A DNA stretch of 64,000 bases from Agaricus subrufescens (lineage: Eukaryota > Basidiomycota > Agaricomycetes > Agaricales > Agaricaceae), in the NCBI GenBank assembly GCA_029945375.1, contig CM057066.1, positions 992,001 to 1,056,000 on the forward strand. The letters run 5' to 3'. Each line of letters begins with the position of its first letter. The first letter of the stretch is position 1. Made by a program: the position numbers and the translations under genes. The notes below the pieces were generated by a model. That model had not been told where the DNA came from and ran no database searches. It worked only from the letters and a program-made list of their open reading frames with translations. Positions 34,200-46,163 of this stretch are shown here, in pieces.

Positions 34200-34777
34200 T
34201 CATTTTTTACCTCCCGGAGCTTGTTTACTGCACAGACCTCGATTAGTGTTCTCAGCAATCCATCGAGCCATACTCACTTGTCGAATTGCTCTTTGGTAAT
34301 AGCAACGTAGTCGTTATGTCTTTCCCAAAGTGCTTTGTTTTTACTGTCACTTTTCTTCGGAATGTGCAAGCGATCCCAAAACGTCTTGTCTGATTGGCGA
34401 TAAAAGTACATTTGTGTCTTATCCTTTTTATTCAATTCTACCGTCAAGCGGTCAAATTGGTCAGGACCCTTGCCACCAGCATGAAAGGGGCCGCTAAACT
34501 CAAGTGATTGAATGGCAAGCACTAGAGGGGAAGGACGAAACAAGACTAACGAGATTTCCGCTGTTTCAGCACCACCAGCATCTGCGCCGCAAATAGCACA
34601 ATACTGAATGACATCCTGGATAGCGGCCTTCTTCTTCTCTGGTTGCTTTTGGTACACCTTCGCGTCGACGAAAGTTGCAGTAGAAATTGTTTTTGACTGG
34701 ACTTGCAATGAAACTGTATGGCTAACAGAGGCACTGTGGCGCATAATGACATTGCGGATTCCAGATAAAGTAGGCAT
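34200..34777 (-). CDS. Orphan protein, copy C (intact)
   Basis: Not recognised. Exon 1 is 34278-34777, with a 50-nt intron (34228-34277) and a last exon 34200-34227 ending N-K-Q-A-P-G-G-K-K. It has 175 aa if no other intron is used. A possible in-frame intron of 51-54 nt (acceptor CCCCTCTAG near 34525) would give about 158 aa. It starts MPTLSGIRNVIMRHS. Mid-protein it has F-H-A-G-G-K-G-P-D-Q-F-D, then MYFYRQSDKTFWDRLHIPKK. It has no signal peptide, membrane segment or zinc motif, so it is probably cytosolic. It lies head to head with an intact kinase, 792 bp apart. The pairing is kept in all three units, which suggests, but does not prove, a joint function. Confidence 0.8.
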
Positions 34778-35569
34778 GATGGAGGTTCTTTGAGGAATTA
34801 CAGCTCGGAGAGGGCAAGGAAACTGTGTTATCGAAATTTGCAGCCAAAATGTGGGCTTTTGAAAGGTAGTCCGGAGTTTTCTTGAAACCGATGAAGGTCA
34901 AATGAGCCGTATCAAGCGGGTTGGCTCTCTTCTAGTAGTGGAGCCCAAAAATTGTTGTTTCATACCAGAATATCAGAACTGATACAGAATGTGGAGTCCA
35001 TCCAAGAATGAACCGTATCAGGCGGGAGGAGCTCTTTTGTGAGGCCATTAAATTCCCGCTGATACCAAAGGCGATGCCTAGCGTCGAGCCATCCAAGAAG
35101 GAGCCGTACCAAGTGGGATAAGATCTCTTGTAAGGCCATTAAACTCCCGGTTATACCATAAGCAACGCGTAGCGTCGAGCCATCCAAGATCAAGCCGTAG
35201 GATTGAATTCCCCGCGGGGTTTTAAAATGACCGTCCAGAATATCAGAAAAAATACTACATAATATGTAGCCACCCAAGAATGAGCCGTATCACAAAGGAT
35301 CAGATCTCCTGTAAGGTCTTGGAGTTGCTGTTCCCTATCAGGTTAGCAGAAACGATCCATAACATGGAGCCTCGTAATGGACCGGTATATCAAGCAACAT
35401 TCAATATCTGGTAAGGTCAAAAAAGTGCTGTTCTCTATCAGAATCGATGGGTAGCATACAGCACTATCGTGGGGTGCGAGTTGTTGGGAGAGTGACAGTG
35501 TCACAGTTGTGGCACTAGACATATTAATAGCACTGTTCTTCCGCTCCCACTTTCTCGGAGTCACGGTCC
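34778..35569. promoter_or_regulatory. Divergent intergenic region of unit C with ~90-bp tandem repeats
   Basis: Blocks marked by GAGYCATCCAAGAA...CCGTA and TCTTGTAAGGCCATTAAA recur at about 34994, 35086, 35176 and 35264, a period near 90 bp. TATTAATAG is at 35522-35530, about 40 nt before the kinase ATG. No other gene fits here. Confidence 0.75.
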
Positions 35570-37164
35570 ATGTACAAGCGCGCTCTCCGCACAGCACGAA
35601 TCCACTGCTTTGCTATCCCAAACTTCCGCCCTCTCGTCATTGCACGTTTCTCCACTAACGCCCGGATGTCTTCTTTACCTGAACCAGAGTACCCGAATCA
35701 GCGTTTCTCAGTCGACGCGGAGGGTAACACAGTCACTGACCTTGTTTTTGCTTCGGAGCCTATCGGAATGGCCGCTTCTGAAGGCTATGGCTGGGCTCAA
35801 TTCAACTTTGGCGAGCGGATTGGCCCGGAGGACCGATATACCATTGCCCGCAAACTGGGCTGGGGGATGTACTCAAGCACCTGGCTCGCTCGCGACAGTA
35901 TGTTAGTGTGTACCGTCTGTCCACTACGGAGCAGTTACTGGGTACTATGAGACTGACACCATGGCTTTATAGAAAAAACACATTTGTCGCTATCAAGGCT
36001 CTTACTGGCCATACGACGGATATGTATGAGCGCGGAATCATCTGGGAGGCTGATGCCCTCCGTCTTGTTTCACGCTCACCTACCTCTCCTCACTGCACGT
36101 CCATTATGGATGAATTCACGATTACCGGAAAAGGCTCTGCTGGCTCCCACATGTGTTTCGTGATGCCCGTATATGGGGGAGATGTGAAAGCGCTCGTTGG
36201 ATCGAGGAAAACTCCACTCCCGTTCCCTATTGCTAAGCGGGTACTTCTTCACCTACTTCGTGGTATTGCACATGCTCATGAACGTGGTGTTGTGCATACC
36301 GATATCAAACATGACAACATTTTCTTTTCAACTAATATGACTACGGATGACATTGAAGCGTGGATGATAAAAGACCCCTCACGGAGACATGCGCCAGAGT
36401 ACTGCAACGATGGTGTGTTGCAGTCTGCGGTATCGCAACCGCTACCCATGATCACCGAGGAAGAAGCAGCGCAGGCTACATATTCGCTAGCCGATTTCGG
36501 CTCTGGTAGGTGGTGCATTAAAAAAAATTTTTTTTTCGTTCGAGAAGCTTATCAGCGTTCAGCACAACCTTCGGGCCTTCATACCAACCACACAATCACG
36601 TCGCTTCCTCTACGACCACCGGAATCATATCTTGGAGCGGAATGGGATAAGCCCGCGGACATTTGGACCTTTGGCTGTCTCGTACGTGTGCTCTGCAGTA
36701 CTAAAAAAAACTCACCTGATTCGGAACCACTTTACAGATATTTGAACTGGTTACTGGCAAACACCTCTTCCGCTATCAGCGAAATACAAAATTCACTGGT
36801 ATGGATGAGACGGAGAATATACTCTATTTCATGATGCTACATACTCGAGAAGTCTTCTGCGCAGCACAACTACAAGTCTCTCCGAATGCTCCTGATTATT
36901 TTAACTCAGATTGTAAGTGTCTGTCATAATATGGATCTTCTCGTTACTTATTTACCTGTGTCCTCAGGTTCATTCAAGAACTTGAAGGATCCTGAGATTC
37001 TCGAGTGGCCAATCAAAGCACGTATCGATGAGTTGAAAGTAATCTCAGACGAGGAAGCTACAGACACAGCAAGGTTGATTGAGCGATGCCTGCGCTTGAA
37101 TGCATCAGACCGGGTGACTGTGACCGAGCTTTTGAGCGACCCATGGTTCAATGGGATAGAGTAG
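35570..37164 (+). CDS. SRPK-like serine/threonine kinase, copy C (intact)
   Basis: Protein of 457 aa from exons 35570-35901, 35973-36505, 36545-36681, 36738-36912 and 36968-37164 (1374 nt). Kinase marks: Gly loop K-L-G-W-G-M-Y-S-S (about 95-103), V-A-I-K (Lys about 119), catalytic H-T-D-I-K-H-D-N (Asp about 221), D-F-G (about 285-287), the P+1 segment R-P-P-E-S-Y-L-G-A, D-I-W-T-F-G-C, and the C-terminal R-C-L-R ... D-P-W-F. H-T-D-x-K and the insert between the catalytic loop and D-F-G point to the SRPK branch of CMGC kinases. The first 32 residues are Arg-rich without acidic residues and end R-F-S-T-N, like a mitochondrial presequence; a second Met (residue 33, MSSLPEPEYPN) would give a cytosolic form. 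The first donor (GTTAGT) is weak but conserved in all copies. Confidence 0.9.
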
Positions 37165-37585
37165 CCACGGATCGAGATTCTCCGCTTCTTCATGCTGCGG
37201 GTGGTTGATAGCTTTTGTGTGTATGTTACATCCTGAACACCGCGGTATTCAACCGGACACGATTGGGGTGGGTCGAAATTCATGTGTGGTTAGACACTTG
37301 CCCATTGTACCACAACACTTTGGACGGAGAAGTATTGAGCGAGGAAAGTTAACATGATGATCCTGATTTTTGTGAGATGGTAATGATATTTTGGCTTCTC
37401 AGTGCAAAAGAGACTGGGCCTCGAGAATACGTTGAAACACCTGACTCGAGTCTCATCTAATAGAAAGTTGCATCTCGGGGACAAGATGCATGCTCCTCGA
37501 TATCTTTATGTTCCCCACCAGTCTGTTTTCCCAGAGTATCCTAATTTTACCAACGCGGGGTGGATTCGTATTCTTCGATCATAAG

Positions 37586-37588
<3 letters not shown>

Positions 37589-37620
<32 letters not shown>
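37589..37620. repeat. (ATCT)8 microsatellite
   Basis: Eight perfect ATCT units between kinase C and TPI. The matching part of unit A has no such run, so it arose or expanded after the duplications. Confidence 0.97.
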
Positions 37621-37970
37621 CATCGATATTCTTATGTTTGGGCACTAGAAGCGAGAATTACCAATGACCACTGACATAATTCAGAAGTGAACTTCGAAGA
37701 AAGAATAGGAACGGGGAACTTGTTGTCTTGTTGATGAGAGAACGTGAAGGAATTCTGGAAGAAGTCAATTTCATGACTAAAGGGAGATCTAGACGTGTGT
37801 CGACATTTTCCCTACTGGAGTGAAGGAAACCGCATCTGGGAAGGAAAGTCATAGCCAACTATCTGGTAGAACCAAGAAAAGCTTGAAGCAATCACGGATC
37901 ACCGACCTGTGATCAAGCTAAACCTTGATCTTACGCCTACGGGGCCCCGCAATCACACACAATCGCGCAG

Positions 37971-38122
37971 ACGATTTCTTGTTTCCCTTCTTTTTAACAT
38001 TTTGTGCTTCCATTTCTTTCTTTTTCCGCTGGACACGTCAAGCGTGAGAATCTTATCTTATCTACAATTCACGCCCCGATCACATTCGACCCTTACCTTC
38101 TTCCTACTCCTCGACGCCCACC
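37971..38122 (+). promoter_or_regulatory. Proximal promoter and leader of the TPI gene
   Basis: A long pyrimidine-rich tract (TTCTTGTTTCCCTTCTTTTT and on) leads into CTTACCTTCTTCCTACTCC before the ATG. CT-rich blocks of this kind mark strongly expressed fungal glycolytic genes. No classical TATA box is evident. Confidence 0.5.
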
Positions 38123-39167
<1,045 letters not shown>

Positions 39168-39346
39168 TGTTCACCGCATACGATAGAATTGGGTGTGGAA
39201 TAAAAAATAAAAAAAGAACGATTTGTACTCTTTAGTTGAGAGATAAGATAAGACAAGGCGTTTGACCAATCAGAAGAGTATGCGCTATCTAATCTTGTGC
39301 CAGCAGCAAAATTGTTGTCTGTCCTCGAGGTCCGAACACCCTCGCC

Positions 39347-40741
39347 ATGTCCCCCGGCCCCGCCTCCCCCCTCTTCGCCATTGCTGCGACACCATATGGT
39401 GGTCGTGGCGTCTTTGCAACGCAGCATATACCCAAAGGCACGCTCATACTCACCTGCGAATCGCCCTACGCTAGCGTTATCCACCGGAAATTTAGAAAGG
39501 AAGTTTGTGCATGGTGTTTCTCCTGGTCTCTGGAGGTAGCCAGGAAGCGCAGCTGGAATATCAGCGTGCCGCTAGAGCCACAGGAGGCCAATGAAGGAAG
39601 GAAAATGGGTGGTGCTCAGAAAACTAATGGGTCGAATGCTGGAGTATGGTTTTGCAGGGATTCGTGTCGGGATGCCTGGGTATATGCTGGTGAAGGAGTA
39701 CAGGGTGGCGATTTGGTCCATGCGGGTGTGAGGGGCGTTGTCAACGCCATCCTGGAAAGATGTTTGACAGCGTTGGGAAAGGACAACTTGAGGGGAAAAA
39801 CTGGGACGCCGTCGATTCGCAGCGGTGTTGCACTCGGATGGGCCGAGTTCCTTCAGTCACTTGAAGACCTGGACTCTACAGCGGATATCTCCTTGACGTT
39901 CCTGGATCATGCTTGGGAGCAAGCAGAAAGGCTTTCTTGTGTTTCTAGTGCACCGACAAGCAAGGACATCGCGGTCTCAAGCAACAAGAAAAGCGCTTCA
40001 AAGTTGGTACCAGTATCTCCTGCCATGCTCTCCGAGCTGGAGCTCGATACCGCTCGCTTCGTTTTAGCCGGTTTACTGAAAAAATGCATAGACGAAAATA
40101 CCAGAGGGTCAAACGCGTCTCCTGATCGCTCGGCCTTTCCGAGCGGTGAATGGAAGGACGTTCTTGATCTCCAAGATAACACACTTGCGCATATACGAGC
40201 TAAACCATATGTGCTTGCATCTCAAGTTCGTGTCTGGGTCTTCATCAAGTTTGTTGTCCATTTGGCATTGAGGGAATCTGCGCGTCTGTCCTGTCGGACG
40301 AGGCAGTTGGTCCATCTGCTTAAAAAGTCAGTAGACACTCCGGACGAGACGAGAAATCTTTTGGGACGGGAACATGGGAATGTCTTTGGTATCTGGGATA
40401 TGGCGCCGGAAGGAGCGGAGAGTGAGATGTTGGGCTGGGGTCTATATTCCTTTGGATCGTATTTCAACCATGGTATGTCTTGATGTTGATAATCGGCGTT
40501 AAACAATCTCGCTCATACTTGTCAAGATTGTTCTCCAACGCTTCGTAAGAAGCACAAAGGGCGAGTGATTGAATACTACGCTCTGAAAGACATTGACGCG
40601 GGTGAGGAACTATGCATATCATACATTGAGACTGACCAAGTGGTGGAAAAGAGGAAGGACGCACTAAGGGAGTGGTTTTTTGACTGTGGATGTAGAAAAT
40701 GCATGACAGAATTGCTTTCAGGTAGCGCTTTGACGGTTTGA
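39347..40741 (+). CDS. SET-domain protein with MYND-like insert (Set5/SMYD type)
   Basis: Predicted protein-lysine methyltransferase of 446 aa. Exons are 39347-40472 and 40527-40741. The SET N-part is Y-G-G-R-G-V-F-A-T (about 18-26) with C-A-W-C and C-R-D-S-C of a zinc insert after it. The catalytic SET core is Y-S-F-G-S-Y-F-N-H-D-C-S-P-T-L, and the post-SET cysteines are C-G-C-R-K-C near the end. The intron falls inside the N-H-D-C-S-P signature, and splicing G|AT restores the aspartate. A long, weakly conserved linker (about 130-330) separates the halves, as in SMYD proteins. Targets cannot be told. The start ATGTCCCC has no upstream in-frame rival. Confidence 0.9.
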
Positions 40742-43700
40742 TTCGTAGAATTTCTTGTTAGAAGATGTGGGTTCACTAATGCTGTCTCTGCCCTTTAGAT
40801 CGTTAGTATTATTTTTCCTGAGTATCGTACGCTTACAATGTGTCCAGACCAGGTTGGATTTGTCTGTAATTGCGGTAGAATACCTTTCGGGTTCAATGGG
40901 GGGGCGTAGTCAAATACGACTAGATCCGTTGTCGGCATGTTTCCATATTTCATGATCGAGCAGTGGCGTTCGATCACATTGTGGCTGAAGGTGTTCTAAG
41001 TCACTAGTTTAAATTAAGCGAAATTACACAGAGAAGGCATGCTATGCTCACCACCTTTTGTAAGATTGGGATAGTAAGGTTATAAACCTCTCCAAACGAA
41101 AAAATTCGCTACAGGGAAGGAGTGACGTCATGTTCTCATGACTCTCGTTACTCTCGGCGACCAGGCTCTTGGCGGAGCTCTCTTGGAGCTTTCATTCTCT
41201 CGGGGCAAAAGACAAATCCCGTTCTAAGGCCCTACTACTCTCCCATGAAGAGAAAGGTTTCCCCTCCGCTCCGGTCTATTTGTTATTCTTCCCTAAAGGG
41301 AGTCACCCCACAACGTGTATCATATCAAATACTCACCCTTCCAAAAAGGAATTCCGGAATTGCATTCCTTCCAGAGACGCCCTCACTCCCTCCTGGCCTC
41401 TCGGACATTTGGATCATTGAAGGTGGCTTCCATGCGAAAAAAATAACCAAGTGCTCGCTACCTCGTGTTTTTGCTTTTCGAACCTCATGTCAAGCTCTTG
41501 TCTCATGATAGGTCCTTTGCTCTATTTAAGGCTTAGTTCTTTCACTTTGTTTGTTTTTCCCTTTCCGCTACCATTGCTAGGTCTGGTGATTCCAACAAGA
41601 GACCTGTGAGACGTCCACACTCGAAAAATTGCTGAGATTGGTATTCGATGGACTCACTTATAGGATTTCTTATTGCAATACCTTAACTTAAAAAGCGCGG
41701 ATTTTTATGGGTAGGCCATTGCTTCTATTCAACTGTTCTTGAGCTGCCGCGTGGTACGTATCAATGAGATGCGACTTGTGGCGTTTTTAATTTTTCATAG
41801 AGTGCGGGTTCATTTGTTTTATGGCTGCCAGTGGTCTGTCTATTCCTTGAAGGCGTTCATCAAGTTTATGGGCTTGTAATGTTAGCAATCTTGCTTCTAT
41901 CACCACTTGCTCGAATCGACCGCCGCCCCGGTATTCATGGAGCTTCCTTAAATCTTTCAGTGTGCATCATCGTTTTTGGGTTCCGTTCACTTGCCGAAGA
42001 TAAGTATTACGGTGTTTGTGGGAGGAGAGGTGATGTTCTTTGCGTTCACTTGATGACTTCGGCGTACGAGCAACCAAATTGGGTCAGATAGGACGATGAG
42101 CGGCTTCTCAAGTAATTATGCCACTTATCTTTTATCGAAAACATTTGTCTTCTGTGGTTTCGAACACACACAGCATATCAGATCACTATGCCTTAGGATC
42201 AAGAAGCTTCTTGGATACAAAGTGTACTACTTCACAACTTTTCTTAACGCCACCCGCAATACTCACGCTCAGCATCAAAACATAATAAAGAATATATCAT
42301 CCTCAAGGCCGCATACTACACATGCTAATCAACTTCTTCGCCGCACAGGGACTACTCAACAAATCAAAGCTAATAATCCTGACACCAAAGAAAGTAAACT
42401 CTATGCCAAAGGACCCTCGATAGTTTTACCCGGGCAACCGGCCCAGAATGGCGGACAAATGGATATCTTGAAACCTGCTTTGGTAGATTAAGTTACTTCT
42501 GACGGAATCTTTGACTGCGCTTCACACTACTAATTTTATCCAGTGTCTTGTCTTTCTGTTCAAGAGAGTAAGAATAGCTGAAGACCCTGAAATTTCCATC
42601 TCGAAAGAATTCTACATTCAAAAACACACATCGGAGGCTTCGGACTTTTATCTCTCTTCAAAAAATTCAACGTTCGGAGAGCCGTGATTTCCTTCTCTCT
42701 CACAAAATCATTCTTCTATATCCGAACGCGCAGAGCAAAAAGAGGAGGAAGAGAAATACGACCACAATTAGACTACTGCCTCGAGGGAAGAAGCCGTTTA
42801 CGGCCAAACACATGTAGCTTTTTACTCGGAGAAGACGAGCAGACTCGAACCTCATGGCCAAAATTCGTACACTCAGTTACGTTAATACGCGCTCGACAAT
42901 CAAGAAAGAATAGAGCGGAACAACTAGCCGATATCTCTAGACACTTTTCCTCCACCGTGGAGAATCATAACGCAACAAACTCAATACTTGATATCCACAA
43001 AACCTAGATTCAAAATCCTTACGCGTAATTCTTCTATAGTCTAGAATTGAGCAGAATGGGAGCAATAAAAAAGCTGCACGCGATCCTCGTTTAAACCATC
43101 ATTACATCGCGAGTAGTGTGTCATCCTCACGATCAAGAGACAAAGGCAATAGGCTCCGTTGATTCCGCCACGGAATAGATCGTGCACAGTTCATTCTTCT
43201 GTACCTCGATCGGCATTGCAAGACCCCATTTGGGAAAGGCCCAATGGGTTACCCCACCTAATTTGAAGGCGTCTAATTCATCTTTCCTCAAATGCGTGGA
43301 GAGGTCCATAACGCCTGAAAAGCAATGAGGAAGTCGCGAGGCAAGAAACGCTGAGTTACAATCTATTTTGGGTATCTTCATGATGTCCCCCGTTCAGAGA
43401 CTTGAGGGTTCGAGCTGGCTCATTTGATTGGAACCGAAGCAGGGGAGCACTACGTTTTTGAGACCGGCGGCAGTGACACGTAGTTTGAGTTTTGGGAATG
43501 CGTGAGAGCACCGTCAATTATCCGCATAACACGGGGACAGGGATGGGTCTGATCACGTCCGAAGAGTACTTATGCAGTGTGGCTGAATTGAAGCAGAGAA
43601 AACTGCAAGGGTATGAATTGTGACAGTCAAGAAATGCAAGACTGTTTTTTAATAGAGACAACAGGCCTAAAGACAGCGACACCCCACACCTGGTGAAAAC

Positions 43701-43798
43701 GCTTTCCTGTGCCTTCTGGATTTACCTCCAAGGCAGCTAACATCGGTATCCAATCCGGGAACACATAAAAATAAATAGTGAGATTATTTGAGACTGGA
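40742..43798. other. 3-kb stretch with no supported gene
   Basis: Between the SET gene and Sec61 beta. Frames at 41122-41508, 42096-42491 and 42684-43007 are open but have no family likeness and skewed composition. CTATTTAAGG at about 41521 is TATA-like and is followed by a pyrimidine-rich leader and GTCTGG; an unrecognised transcript there is possible. A minus-strand frame at 43133-43381 is listed separately. Confidence 0.55.
43133..43381 (-). CDS. Possible small protein or exon (82 codons)
   Basis: Frame MKIPKIDCNSAFLAS ... GGVTHWAFPKWGLAMPIEVQ with ordinary protein composition. A TTTTCAG acceptor lies inside the frame, so it may be the last exon of a gene I cannot complete. No family is recognised. 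Confidence 0.25.
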   Translation of the reverse strand: MKIPKIDCNSAFLASRLPHCFSGVMDLSTHLRKDELDAFKLGGVTHWAFPKWGLAMPIEVQKNELCTIYSVAESTEPIAFVS

Positions 43799-44234
43799 TT
43801 ACTTGGTGAAAGCACGGATGACTTTGGCGGAAATATGTAGGAAGAAGATAGATCCAATGAACGAGAGAGAGAGGACGAGAACGATGAAGGGATCACTAAG
43901 GCGGGTTGTGAGAGAACAGCTTTTAAACATAAAAATGGGACTTACACTCGAAGACCGGGAGAATCGTCGGTGTAAAGTTTTAGCATCGTGTTCGATGAAC
44001 CGCCAGCTCCTGCTGCCCGCGATGAATTGGGCCTTGAGACCTGTGACCCTGCAGCACGTCTCCTACGGGTGTGTTAGTTGTGAGGTATATGCAAAACCTT
44101 TGACGAACCGAATTTGTGCGCCAGGTGGTCTGGCAACTCCGGAAGCATTACGACCAGCGACTCGAGTAGAATCAGAGTCCGACTACATGCAAAGATGAGT
44201 ATAATCGCAATAACAATCCGTTTGAGCTCACCAT
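43799..44234 (-). CDS. Protein translocation channel subunit Sec61 beta (Sbh1 type)
   Basis: Small tail-anchored subunit of the ER Sec61 translocon, 96 aa. Exons are 44232-44234 (ATG only), 44109-44182, 43946-44062 and 43799-43895 (291 nt), with introns of 46-50 nt. The N-terminus is Ser/Arg-rich with V-A-R-P-P-G-A. The conserved core is A-A-G-A-G-G-S-S-N-T-M-L-K-L-Y and D-D-S-P-G-L-R-V-D-P, followed by a single transmembrane helix FIVLVLSLSFIGSIFFLHI and a short tail. The gene is invisible to simple frame finding because every exon is short. The start codon stands alone before the first intron. Identity is clear from the core motif. Confidence 0.95.
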
Positions 44235-46163
44235 TATGATATGCAACCGAAGGAAACCAGGGATTTAGTTGGAGAGTGAGAGAGTCAAAGTTGTGTGTGC
44301 TGGCACAACACACGTCAGTGCATGACCGTGGGAAATATCATGGCCTGGCTGACATCGCTCGTGCCAAATATAGATAAATAACTAACTCAAGCTCTTCCAC
44401 AAGGAGGTCAATCTAGGTTTTTACTTACTAAGAATATTGCTTCTCGACAACAATACCTTCAGTCGACATCTGGAAGTCCAATTTCTGGATAACGGAAGAC
44501 CCGGCGGACAGATAGTGCCTATATATTCTTCGGCAGATCCCGAGAAGCTCAAAGTAAACAATATGTCGTAGGTGAGAAGTCATAGTGTCATATCCTGGTC
44601 ATATCAATGGCGAATCTGGTGAGGTGACCCTTCGATTATCAAAGATGGTTCAGAAGAAGCGTTCTATCCGGCAGGATGCCAGCAGGATGATAATGATAGC
44701 CCAAAATCCTCCGCAAATTAAGTTATGGAAATAACGAATCATGAGATATTTCATCTATTCTCTGCTGGGCCAAAGCGATTCGGACTATTGTCCAAAACCT
44801 CGTTACGCATGCAAGTAAAAGGGTTTGTCAAGGATGCATCATTTCACTGGAAAGCCAGAGCATCAGCTGACCATGACAGCTTGGCCATCCCATGTACTTC
44901 CCTCAATCAGATCAATACCACCAGATAAGGTGATCCAAAGGCTTTAGACGGTTATCACTGCATGAACGCCACAAATTGGCCAGAGAAAGCATTGGAGTGC
45001 TGGTCCGAGCGTTGGAAAGTTCATTCTCCTTGCGTTGTTTTCGTGCCTTCTACGTCTAACATCCTTTCAGGCCATATTACCTTTCATCTCTTAGTGTGAG
45101 AGTAATTTGACACCTAGCAGTCAAAGAATTCTGATTTCAAAGAATTCCTTTTGTCATAATCAAATGCCGACACGTGCCAAGAGTTGAATCACAAAACCGT
45201 CACAAACCACCCCGGGCAGCCCCAATCCACTAGAATTCTTATCAGCTAGTTTCCCATTTTTGAGCGTGGAATGACATCAAATTGGGGACCTACGAGGGGT
45301 ACGGTAAATCACCTCTCCTGGGGACCTCCGAAGACAGTCGGAAACGGGAAGTGATCCAATAGTGATCCAATCTAACTTTCGGAACAGAACCTCCGGCGTT
45401 CAGGGAGAATCGAGGTCTCCGAATAAACTAATGAACCAAGCTCGGCTGATCGACTCGGAAGCCTGAACCGGACAAACACGAGGCATAAACGAGTTTTCCT
45501 GGAAATGTTATTCCTGCAGAGGCCAGGTTGCAGCATCACGAGAATACCGACACGGCGAAGCCTAGCACCTGAGATGCGCTAGCACATCAAACGTTCAAAT
45601 GTCCACCGACTCAAGCATGGGAGGTGCCTCTTGCCGATACCCGATGCGAAGCGGTCACGCGCTAGCAGGCCAAATGGAGAAGATTCCGGCGAAGGTCTGG
45701 CGAAGGTTGATTTGATCCAGTTCATCAGGCGAACCAGGATAAGCCTTGTGTCCCCAGCCCGCCAAACTGCGATTGCGAGTGAAATGACCCAGTCGTATCA
45801 ATCGTTGTGCTCGCACCGACAAGGGCGTGCTGACTATGGCAACTTGCGAGCGCTGCGGTGCCTGCTTTAGAATGGCCGAGAGCACAGGGGCATGATCTTC
45901 CATTGATTGGAATCTCCAAGAATATTTCTTTTCGGTGACACATCCCGTAAACAGTGGTCCTCCGGCTAAAGCCTGATGCCTTGCTATAAGAACAGTGGCA
46001 GCTTGATCCCCGACCCATGTTGGGACCCGTGTCCTTCCCCCCTTTCTTGCTGTGCTTCCACGCTGATTCTGCTTATACCCTGTGGGCTGTTTCTTTGGAC
46101 CCTCCCCTTTCAATACCCCTAATCTGTTTACTATCTTAACCGTCGTTCTTTACCTGGAAATCT
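44235..46163. other. Intergenic stretch with no supported gene
   Basis: Divergent space of 1.9 kb between Sec61 beta (-) and the RING protein (+). A minus-strand frame at 45655-46113 is open for 152 codons but has no family likeness. It overlaps the likely promoter of the RING gene and is taken as chance. Confidence 0.6.

Larger units (their letters stand above)
33715..37970. repeat. Segmental duplication unit C (no transposon, both genes intact)
   Basis: Third tandem copy, about 4.25 kb. Its right end runs straight into the TPI promoter. The stretch about 37880-37970 (GATCAAGCTAAACCTTGATC ... AATCACACACA) has a diverged copy in the tail of unit A at about 21770-21860. Because only here does that sequence continue into TPI, unit C is probably the original locus. 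Confidence 0.88.

Noticed and set aside
34500..34550. A 29-nt intron (GTTAGT...CTCTAG) in the orphan gene
   Set aside because: It is too short for a fungal intron, and its removal breaks the downstream frame.
37589..37620. CRISPR-like or telomere-like repeat
   Set aside because: It is a plain (ATCT)8 microsatellite with no spacers.
45655..46113. 152-codon minus-strand frame before the RING gene
   Set aside because: No family likeness, and it overlaps the likely promoter of the plus-strand gene.
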